DNA from: Actinobacteria bacterium UBA5975
Lineage (GTDB): Bacteria > Actinomycetota > Actinomycetes > Nanopelagicales > Nanopelagicaceae
NCBI GenBank assembly: GCA_002430075.1
Contig: DJBN01000029.1
Coordinates: forward strand, 1-5,548
Length of the DNA: 5,548 bases
Reading direction: 5' to 3'
Position 1 is the first letter of the stretch. Each line of letters begins with the position of its first letter. The position numbers and the translations under genes were made by a program. Of the stretch, positions 1-5,517 are shown piece after piece. The notes under the pieces are model-generated. The model saw nothing but the letters and a program-made list of their open reading frames with translations. It was not told where the DNA came from and ran no database searches.

Positions 1-487
1 GATACTTCCAGGGCAAAACTTCACCACGTCGTACCCACCAAGTATCAGCAGGTGTTGGCCAAGAAATTCCAAAATGTAAGTGCGGGGCTGTACCGCGCGC
101 GCTACCTGTAGCTCCAACTGCCCCGAGTACTCGTCCTGCCTTTACTCTCACACCAGGTTGGATACTTGCATTGATCGATCGCAGATGAGATCCGTAATAA
201 CGCACTCCATCATCACCAATAATGGAGACTGATAGCCCTCCACGCGTAATCCCTAGATTGGGTGGGCTCTTCCAAGTATCTACTCGATTTACTTCATCAA
301 CAACGCCGTTTATGGGAGCTACAAATTTGCAACCGGCTTTAGCCAAGATATCTGTTGCCGCATAGTCGTGATGTGCACGCGCATAATTAACTGCGCAGTT
401 AGCAACAGGGAATGTATAAATTGCAGCAGCTTGTGCCGGCGGGATACTTGTCACAAGTAGCGTAACGATGAGTAATTTTCTCAGCAT
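1..487 (-). CDS. Secreted M23 (LytM-type) metallopeptidase, C-terminus cut by window edge
   Basis: I translated this from the ATG at 487; 162 codons are present and the frame is open to the window edge, so the C-terminus is missing. Residues 1-20 form a signal peptide: basic n-region (MLRK), hydrophobic core, and an AQA cleavage motif at 18-20, so the mature enzyme should be exported. The zinc-ligand pattern of peptidase family M23 is visible: H39/H40 then D46 (HHDYAATD, a longer spacing than the usual HxxxD), H101 in YYGSHL, and the HLH motif at H136/H138 followed by FGIS. Family members cleave peptide cross-links in peptidoglycan or similar Gly-containing peptides; the exact substrate here is unknown. 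C31 and C53 flank the first metal motif and could form a disulfide. The gene starts 23 nt after the blh stop on the same strand, so read-through from blh is possible. AGG lies 8 nt before the ATG, but TAGGCT 6 nt before it also fits a -10 box. Family call is firm; role is not. Confidence 0.88.
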   Translation of the reverse strand, partial: MLRKLLIVTLLVTSIPPAQAAAIYTFPVANCAVNYARAHHDYAATDILAKAGCKFVAPINGVVDEVNRVDTWKSPPNLGITRGGLSVSIIGDDGVRYYGSHLRSINASIQPGVRVKAGRVLGAVGATGSARGTAPHLHFGISWPTPADTWWVRRGEVLPWKY

Positions 488-493
488 GCAGTT

Positions 494-499
494 AGCCTA
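494..499 (-). promoter_or_regulatory. Possible -10 box (TAGGCT) for a leaderless M23 peptidase transcript
   Basis: Reading the minus strand, TAGGCT fits the TANNNT form of a -10 element and ends 6 nt before the ATG at 487, the spacing at which the start codon would itself be near the transcript 5' end. No good -35 is visible 16-18 bp upstream. The same bases contain AGG, a weak Shine-Dalgarno candidate, so this is an alternative reading, not a firm call. Confidence 0.25.
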
Positions 500-510
500 A
501 CGAAAAAGTA

Positions 511-1467
511 CTACTTCTTGAGAGCGGCGCGGTCCATCTTCGCTGTGACAATCATGTGAGGAACTGTCAGGGCCCAAATTGTTACCAAAGTAAGCCAGAG
601 AAATGAGTCACTCAGATTTTGATGTGAGAAACCTGACAGCAGTGCCACAAAGATAAGGGTTCCAAATAGCGCTGGTAAACCTGGAATTACTGCAGCTTTA
701 AAGGCAGAAAGCCCACGACCTTGTTCATATGCGGATACGGACTTCGGCAAAAGTGAAGTGAGGCGCGCAGTATGGCGCATTGCATGCCAGCAGCCGAAGT
801 AGACAGAGAATGCCACAAGCGGTGGCGCAATCGATGCAAGCCCTGCAAGAAGGGCGATATCAAGAACATCCCGCAAACGCTTGCGGCTAACCAGAATCAT
901 GATTGAAAAGGTTGCAATAACCGCCACTGCTATTTGAATTTCAGATGTAAAACCATGATGCCAATCAACCAGATTAGCGTTGACTCTTTCAAGTGCCTCG
1001 GTACTTCGACTATTTACCAGCGGAATAACTACGGGCAACAGCCCTGCTGCACTGGCATAGGACCACACCGGAATCGAAGAGCCTTGGCGATTATCTAAGC
1101 GGTCGAGCTCGGCAATAAATGCGCTATCGCCGATACCAAAATGTAAGGAACTCATCAAGACAACTGCAATGAATCCCCACACATTCCATTGTAGAAGTGC
1201 CCAGATTGCAGCCAGCGCGATTGCTACATATACGATGACAAAGAGAGCCATTCTGATAGGCGCCGACTTCGGCAAGGTCACAAGATGATCAAGTGCTCCA
1301 TGCGGAATCCCAACGGCGAGTGCAATTGCAGCCATCACAATCTGCCAATTCATTGAATCTGAGCCGAGCCAATTTGAGAAAATGAGAGAAAGCACGATTG
1401 CCATTGCAGCTGCAAGGCTTGAAAAGAGTCGAATCCGCGCAAAGACTGCTCTCTGCAATTCGTTCAT
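511..1467 (-). CDS. blh: Brp/Blh-type beta-carotene 15,15'-dioxygenase (retinal-forming)
   Basis: This is an integral membrane protein of the Brp/Blh family, which cleaves beta-carotene at its central double bond with O2 to give two all-trans-retinal molecules, the chromophore of microbial rhodopsins. From the ATG at 1467 it has 318 residues, a normal family length. The histidines expected to hold the catalytic iron are all present: H56 in GIPHGALDH (also D60 and H61), H109 in SSLHFGIGD, and H228 and H232 in WHAMRH. A conserved-looking VPHM (H304) lies near the C-terminus. Hydrophobic segments around residues 17-33, 43-57, 72-92, 96-108, 137-150, 176-193, 203-223, 260-280 and 288-305 suggest a polytopic fold. 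A GTG at 1476 would add three residues; neither start has a clear ribosome binding site, and TACTGT 7 nt before the ATG suggests a leaderless message. The divergent neighbours crtYc/crtYd make its substrate, which strongly supports the call. No rhodopsin gene is in the window. Confidence 0.93.
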   Translation of the reverse strand: MNELQRAVFARIRLFSSLAAAMAIVLSLIFSNWLGSDSMNWQIVMAAIALAVGIPHGALDHLVTLPKSAPIRMALFVIVYVAIALAAIWALLQWNVWGFIAVVLMSSLHFGIGDSAFIAELDRLDNRQGSSIPVWSYASAAGLLPVVIPLVNSRSTEALERVNANLVDWHHGFTSEIQIAVAVIATFSIMILVSRKRLRDVLDIALLAGLASIAPPLVAFSVYFGCWHAMRHTARLTSLLPKSVSAYEQGRGLSAFKAAVIPGLPALFGTLIFVALLSGFSHQNLSDSFLWLTLVTIWALTVPHMIVTAKMDRAALKK

Positions 1468-1474
1468 AAAGGCC

Positions 1475-1480
1475 ACAGTA
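1475..1480 (-). promoter_or_regulatory. Possible -10 box (TACTGT) for leaderless blh
   Basis: On the minus strand TACTGT matches TANNNT and is followed by 7 nt (GGCCTTT) and the ATG at 1467. This would put the transcription start at or next to the start codon. The only -35 candidates (TTGCAC or TGCACA around 1499-1505) are poor, and they lie inside the 5' end of the divergent crtYc frame. Confidence 0.3.
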
Positions 1481-1497
1481 GCAATTTGAGGGCCAGA

Positions 1498-1851
1498 GTG
1501 TGCAAAAATATGAGCATGAAGCAGTGGTCCTACATGGCAATGTTGATTTTTATCTTCTGTGGGTCAGGCTGGTTGGAGATAGTCCTAAAGACTGGCGTAC
1601 TGCGAAGACTCAAGCGCGCCGTGCTCAGTATCTTTCCAATCAGCGCTCTCTTTCTGATTTGGGATGCATATGCGATTGCACAAGGCCACTGGTTCTTTGA
1701 TCGCACCCAAATGCTAGGAATCTACGGTCCATTCAGTATTCCTCTTGAAGAATATCTATTCTTCCTTTTTGTACCGCTAGCGGCGATTCTAACTATTGAA
1801 GGAGTTACAACAGTCAAGCCTCATTGGCGCAAAGGTGAATTCGGCGAATGA
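1498..1851 (+). CDS. crtYc: Lycopene beta-cyclase, CrtYc subunit
   Basis: This small membrane protein is one half of the heterodimeric lycopene cyclase found in actinobacteria, which closes the ends of lycopene to beta-ionone rings. Visible family features (117-residue numbering) are WDAYAIAQGHWFFD at 55-68, the GIYGPFSIP stretch, and PLEEYLFFLFVP at 82-93 with the acidic pair E84/E85 thought to be essential. Three hydrophobic segments lie at about 10-27, 43-57 and 84-102. Start choice is uncertain: GAGG at 1488-1491 sits 6 nt before GTG 1498, which I prefer; TTG 1486 lengthens the protein by four residues; ATG 1510 and ATG 1516 shorten it, and the last gives MKQWSY, the sort of N-terminus I recall in this family, but has no clear ribosome binding site. 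The stop overlaps the crtYd start as ATGA. The gene is head to head with blh, the enzyme that uses its product. Confidence 0.9.
   Translation: MCKNMSMKQWSYMAMLIFIFCGSGWLEIVLKTGVLRRLKRAVLSIFPISALFLIWDAYAIAQGHWFFDRTQMLGIYGPFSIPLEEYLFFLFVPLAAILTIEGVTTVKPHWRKGEFGE
1833..1838 (+). promoter_or_regulatory. Ribosome binding site for crtYd (AGGTGA)
   Basis: AGGTGA lies 9 nt before the ATG at 1848, inside the end of crtYc. With the ATGA stop/start overlap it suggests coupled translation, which would keep the two cyclase subunits in step. Confidence 0.5.
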
Positions 1852-2153
1852 TTTATTCAGATATTGCTATTGCAGCTTTTGCTATTGCCGTCATGGTTGA
1901 TCTATTTATCTTTAAAAATTCCATGCTTACACGTGCCGCATTCTGGACCTCGTATGCAATCATCTTGCCATTTCAACTGCTTACCAATTGGTGGCTTACA
2001 TCTCGCAATATCGTGATGTATAACCCAGATGCAATTATCGGCACGCGAATCTGTTCGGCACCGATAGAAGATCTTCTCTTCGGATTCGCGCTGGTCTTAA
2101 GCGTGATGGGTATGTGGGAATTTTGGGGTCGTCGCGGAATGCAACGCCGCTAA
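1848..2153 (+). CDS. crtYd: Lycopene beta-cyclase, CrtYd subunit
   Basis: This is the second half of the heterodimeric lycopene cyclase; it acts in the membrane with CrtYc to make beta-carotene from lycopene. The 101-residue protein has hydrophobic segments at about 5-22, 31-49 and 72-92. It carries the family signature TNWWLTSRNIVMYNP at 46-60 followed by PIEDLLFGF at 72-80, whose E74/D75 pair mirrors the PLEEYLFF motif of CrtYc, as expected for two related domains of the CarR/CrtYcd superfamily. In some archaea, fungi and bacteria the two domains are fused; here they are separate genes overlapping by 4 nt, so they must be co-translated from one message. Lycopene epsilon-cyclases and C50 cyclases (CrtYe/CrtYf) belong to the same superfamily, but adjacency to blh favours beta-carotene as product. 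The stop lies 5 bp from the stop of the convergent ald gene. Confidence 0.9.
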   Translation: MIYSDIAIAAFAIAVMVDLFIFKNSMLTRAAFWTSYAIILPFQLLTNWWLTSRNIVMYNPDAIIGTRICSAPIEDLLFGFALVLSVMGMWEFWGRRGMQRR

Positions 2154-2160
2154 ATTTTTT
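2134..2160 (+). terminator. Weak possible terminator after crtYd
   Basis: GCGG (2134-2137) can pair with CCGC (2147-2150) across a 9-nt loop, followed by TAAATTTTTT with six T at 2155-2160. The stem is only 4 bp and overlaps the last codons of crtYd, so this is a weak candidate. It is the only T-run at the tail-to-tail junction with ald, where both transcripts must stop or overlap. Confidence 0.25.
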
Positions 2161-3241
2161 AAGCCCCGTGTGCTGCAGCAACTGCTGCGTAGATAATTTT
2201 TCCATCATGAACGTTAAGGCCGGCGGCAAGTCCTGAATCGTCCGATATCGCTTGCTCCCAGCCTTTATTGGCAATTGCCAGAGAGTACTTAAGGGTTGCA
2301 TTTGATAGCGCTGCAGTTGATGTTGCAGGAACTGCACCTGGCATATTTGCAACGCAGTAATAAAGAGATTCGTGAACTTTGAATGTTGGATCTGCATGCG
2401 TTGTGGCATGAGAGCCTTCAAAACATCCGCCTTGATCAATTGCAACATCGACAAGAACTGAACCGGGCTTCATTTTGGCGACCATCGCTTCGGTGACCAA
2501 CTTTGGAGCCGCAGCTCCTGGAATGAGAACGCCGCCCACAACGAGATCTGCCTGTGTGCAGTACTCCTCAATTGAATAAGGAGATGAGGCAACAGTTTTG
2601 ACTTGGCCGTGGAACATTTCATCAATTTCGACAAGGCGCTTGAGGTTGATATCAAGAAGTGTGACATCTGCGCGAAGCCCAATAGCCATTGCAGCAGCTG
2701 ATACTCCGACGCTTCCCCCACCCAAAATTACAACTTTTCCCGGAGCAACTCCCGGCACTCCCCCTAGCAATACTCCACGGCCACCATTAGGTCGTTGTAG
2801 CGCTGCAGCTCCCACTTGAATCGACATACGGCCAGCGACTTCAGACATTGGGGCAAGGAGCGGAAGAAATCGATTTACTTCAACAGTCTCATAGGCGATT
2901 GCAGTAATTCCAGATTTAATGATGGCATCGGTGCATTCGCGAGAAGCGGCAAGATGCAGGTAAGTAAAGAGAATTTGTCCACGGCGCATACGGTGATACT
3001 CAGAAGCAACTGGCTCTTTAACCTTAATAATCATCTCAGACTTTGCCCACACATCATCTGCGGTATCGAGAATGCTCGCTCCAGCTTTTACATAATCATG
3101 ATCAGCTATTGCAGAACCTAGACCAGCACCTTTTTCAACAAAGACGGTATGGCCGGCTATGACGAGAGAGTGGACTCCTGCCGGTGTCGTTGAAACTCTA
3201 AATTCATTATTTTTAACTTCTTTAGGGATACCGACAAGCAC
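2159..3241 (-). CDS. ald: Alanine dehydrogenase
   Basis: This cytoplasmic enzyme catalyses the NAD-dependent reversible deamination of L-alanine to pyruvate and ammonia. The 360-residue length is close to the family norm of about 370. Catalytic and binding residues sit at their standard positions: R15 in NEFRVSTTP and K75 in VKEP (pyruvate binding), H96 in TYLHLA (acid/base), S133 with E134, the nucleotide-binding GGGSVG at 174-179 followed by D197 for the ribose, and D269 in DVAIDQGG. The order is the expected N-terminal catalytic part, central Rossmann domain, then the returning C-terminal part with MPGAVPATST. The start is GTG at 3241, supported by AGGAG 6 nt upstream. It meets crtYd tail to tail, 5 bp apart, and lies 52 bp after the alpha-galactosidase on the same strand, so co-transcription with it is possible. 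I see nothing broken or unusual in the protein; transhydrogenase alpha is related but lacks this exact pattern. Confidence 0.96.
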   Translation of the reverse strand: MLVGIPKEVKNNEFRVSTTPAGVHSLVIAGHTVFVEKGAGLGSAIADHDYVKAGASILDTADDVWAKSEMIIKVKEPVASEYHRMRRGQILFTYLHLAASRECTDAIIKSGITAIAYETVEVNRFLPLLAPMSEVAGRMSIQVGAAALQRPNGGRGVLLGGVPGVAPGKVVILGGGSVGVSAAAMAIGLRADVTLLDINLKRLVEIDEMFHGQVKTVASSPYSIEEYCTQADLVVGGVLIPGAAAPKLVTEAMVAKMKPGSVLVDVAIDQGGCFEGSHATTHADPTFKVHESLYYCVANMPGAVPATSTAALSNATLKYSLAIANKGWEQAISDDSGLAAGLNVHDGKIIYAAVAAAHGA

Positions 3242-3247
3242 AATTAA

Positions 3248-3252
3248 CTCCT
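3248..3252 (-). promoter_or_regulatory. Ribosome binding site for ald (AGGAG)
   Basis: On the minus strand AGGAG is followed by TTAATT and the GTG at 3241. A 6-nt spacing is near ideal and it fixes the GTG start, which also gives the family-standard residue numbering (R15, K75, H96). Confidence 0.7.
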
Positions 3253-3253
3253 A

Positions 3254-3269
3254 TAGTCGATGCTGACTA
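3254..3269. repeat. Small inverted repeat upstream of ald
   Basis: TAGTC (3254-3258) and GACTA (3265-3269) form a perfect 5-bp inverted repeat around GATGCT, just upstream of the ald ribosome binding site. GATGCT recurs at 3284-3289, 25 bp away. It could be an operator for a regulator of ald, but the arms are short enough to occur by chance. Confidence 0.25.
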
Positions 3270-3293
3270 GCTCTGGACGCAGTGATGCTACTC

Positions 3294-5402
3294 CTAAATT
3301 GCGACCACATGGAACAACAGTCCTGACTCAGGTTTGAGTACTGGAAGTTGTAAGCCGATGTGAGCCAATTGATCTCCTGTGAGTTCTAGCTCAGGCCACC
3401 AACCCGGCGTGCGCTTTTGAATGAAATCAACTGCGCTGAGCTCTTCTACAACTCGTATTTTGTATAATGTCTCTTTATCAAGGCCATCAAATGTTGTTAA
3501 AAGAGGTCCTAAGTTATCGAGTGAGGTCAGTTGCATATATGTAAATATTGCCTCTTTCTTATCGAGAGCCACAGTTCCATAAAGCTGTGCGTTTCCTACT
3601 ACTTCATCGCTACGTACAACTGAACCTGAATGCAATAAATTGCGATGGTTCTTATAGAAAGCGATATATGACTTTAGAGTTTCTGTCTCTTTTGGATCCG
3701 CTTCAGTAATATTCCATTCGATACCAGCATGTCCAAAGAGAGCATTGAGTGCACGAAAGCTCACGCTATGAGTACGATTCATTTGATGCCCCACAGTTGG
3801 TCCAATATGTGTTCCCAAGAACTCTGGTGGAATTACCAACCCTGTCCAACGCTGAATCTTCTGACGCTCTAACGGATCATTTTGATCTGAAGTCCAGAAA
3901 CGATCAGCATGTTCAATCATACCCAGATCGATTCGTCCGCCCCCTGATGCACAGGATTCGATTTCAAGTCCAGGATGGCGCTTCTTAAGTTCATCGAACA
4001 GGCGATAAATAGCTTGCGTTTGCTCGCGCACCACAGCTCGTCCGTCTGAAACCGGATCTGTGATGTGACGATTGTGATCCCATTTAATGTAGGCAATGTT
4101 GTGTGCTGATAAGACAGCATCAACTTGGTTCAGTACATGGTTATAGGCTCCTTCTTTAGTTAAATCTAATACCTGTTGCCAGCGTCCTTCGATAGGAAGG
4201 CGTCCTGGTTCTTGAAGAATCCAATCCGGATGTGCGCGATATAAATCAGAGTCGCAGTTGACCATCTCGCCTTCAAACCACAAGCCAAATTCAATACCTT
4301 TGTCATTGATATATTTGATAATCGGATCTAAACCTTGTGGCCATGCATCCTTTGACACAACCCAGTCCCCTAAGCCTGCACGATCATTACGACGCGAACC
4401 AAACCAACCATCATCTAGAACTACTCGCTCAACTCCAATTTCTGCAGCTTTATCAACCATTGTACGAATGCCTTCTTCGTTGTGATTGAAGTAGACCGCC
4501 TCCCACATATTGAGCGTCAATGGTCGTGGGCGAACTTTTGTAATGTGATTCGGGCGTGAACGAATCCATGAGTAATGGTTATTCGTTAATCCATCTAAAC
4601 CGCGATCACTAAAACTTGCTACTGCTCGTGGCGCACTATAGCTCTGGCCTTTCTTCAATATAACTTCACCTGGCAGCAAATATTCTCCGGCCCCAATTGA
4701 TTTATGCCCATCAATTAATCGTTCGACGTGGTGAATATTATTTCCGCTCCATGCCATGGCCAATGACCATGCTTCGCCGTGGCGAAAACCCGTGGCATGA
4801 TTGAGCGCTACTTGAGTAATTGTGTAGTCATGTCCTGATCGACCTTCGAATCCTTCGCGAGTAGTTAGCCCGTATCCAATATCGCGCCGTTGCGGTTGAC
4901 GCTCTTTCGTCCAATGTCCGTAAAAATCAAGAACTTGGTCTGCCTGTTCGGCAAGCGGAAGCCAATATAAGAAATGCTCAAGGTAATAATCGCCTTCAGC
5001 TGTATTTGTTATCTTCGCGTCTATGAGCAAGACATCCGATGCGCTAAGCGTATAAGACATCTCAATTTCTAGGCCCGCAATCGAATCTTCGAAGATTACA
5101 AAGAGGATCTGATCCTTCTGATCAATCTTCGTGATACTAAATGAATTCGTGGCACCTATTCCGGAACGGTGACCACGAAGGGCCGGATGGCCTATCCACC
5201 CGCGAGAATGTTCGCGCAATACCAAGTTGCCTGATGAAACATCGAGTCCACCGTGAAATGCTGGCTTCGTTAAAGCCTTTTTAATGGCAACCGCACCCTG
5301 CTTATCTATCTGACCTAATTTCTTGCCCCAATAAATAATCGCTAAAGAGTCACCTTCCTGCTCGAAGATGATTGATGAACGGCTTTGGCTGAGGTGAATC
5401 AT
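3294..5402 (-). CDS. Alpha-galactosidase, glycoside hydrolase family 36
   Basis: This enzyme removes terminal alpha-1,6-linked galactose from melibiose, raffinose-type sugars or galactosyl glycerols. Its 702 residues match full-length bacterial GH36 enzymes: an N-terminal beta-sandwich (about 10-275), the catalytic TIM barrel (about 285-610) and a C-terminal beta domain (about 610-702). Active-site motifs are LDDGWFG at 329-335, [20 protein letters not shown] at 375-394, IKWDHNR at 439-445 with the predicted nucleophile D442, SCASGGGR at 483-490 for sugar recognition, and WTSDQND at 503-509, where D506 is the likely acid/base. The stretch THIGP..[9 protein letters not shown] followed by [15 protein letters not shown] is typical of actinobacterial members. 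No signal peptide is visible, so it is cytoplasmic and needs an unseen transporter. In the WFE loop, G378 and C383 replace the prolines I expect ([11 protein letters not shown]). The ATG at 5402 is preceded by TAGGAT, either a ribosome binding site (AGGA, 8 nt) or a -10 box. Family call very firm; precise substrate unknown. Confidence 0.95.
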   Translation of the reverse strand: [702 protein letters not shown]

Positions 5403-5408
5403 GGCTTT

Positions 5409-5439
5409 ATCCTAATCAACCACACGTTAAGATTGTCCA
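5409..5439 (-). promoter_or_regulatory. Possible promoter of the alpha-galactosidase gene
   Basis: On the minus strand TGGACA (5434-5439; five of six to the TTGACA consensus) and TAGGAT (5409-5414; TANNNT) are 19 bp apart, and TAGGAT ends 6 nt before the ATG at 5402. Used as a promoter this would give a leaderless mRNA. The AGGAT part could instead be the ribosome binding site, so the two readings compete. It overlaps the likely promoter of the divergent tRNA. Confidence 0.35.
5428..5433 (+). promoter_or_regulatory. Likely -10 box of the tRNA gene (TAAGAT)
   Basis: TAAGAT matches TANNNT with A at the fifth position and ends 10 nt before the mature tRNA 5' end, leaving room for a short leader removed by RNase P. 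The position 17 bp upstream (CTTTAT) is a poor -35. The whole gap to the divergent alpha-galactosidase start is 41 bp, so the two promoters must interleave. Confidence 0.35.
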
Positions 5440-5443
5440 CGAC

Positions 5444-5517
5444 GAGGCGGTAGCTCAGTTGGTTAGAGCCCTAAACTCATAATTTAGTCGTCGTCGGTTC
5501 GAGCCCGACCCGCCCCA
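5444..5517 (+). tRNA. tRNA with anticodon CAT (elongator Met or Ile2)
   Basis: All cloverleaf parts can be drawn. Acceptor strands are GAGGCGG (5444-5450) and CCGCCCC (5510-5516). The D arm is GCTC/GAGC with loop AGTTGGTTA. The anticodon arm is CTAAA/TTTAG with loop CTCATAA, placing CAT at 5478-5480. The variable loop is TCGTC (5 nt), and the T arm is GTCGG/CCGAC with loop TTCGAGC. The discriminator is A5517 and no CCA is encoded (ACTT follows). It is not the initiator: the first pair is G-C and the anticodon stem lacks the three G-C pairs. Elongator tRNA-Met and the tRNA-Ile2 whose C34 is changed to lysidine both have this loop, so the amino acid cannot be decided here. One acceptor pair (A2 with C71) is mismatched. 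It is transcribed away from the alpha-galactosidase gene. Confidence 0.9.

Noticed and set aside
1289..1540. 83-codon minus-strand frame spanning the blh/crtYc junction
   Set aside because: Cysteine-rich shadow of blh in another frame that also runs through the start of crtYc.
2035..2454. 139-codon minus-strand open frame across the crtYd/ald junction
   Set aside because: It overlaps the 3' end of ald in another frame and lies antisense to crtYd; both have strong family motifs, while its translation shows no recognisable domain.
2598..3121. Plus-strand open frames of 73 and 101 codons inside ald
   Set aside because: They are antisense to the intact, motif-complete ald coding sequence and their translations are low-complexity shadow peptides.
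3749..4485. Open frames of 68-79 codons on both strands inside the alpha-galactosidase gene
   Set aside because: All lie within the 702-codon GH36 frame, have no ribosome binding site that stands out, and resemble no protein I know.
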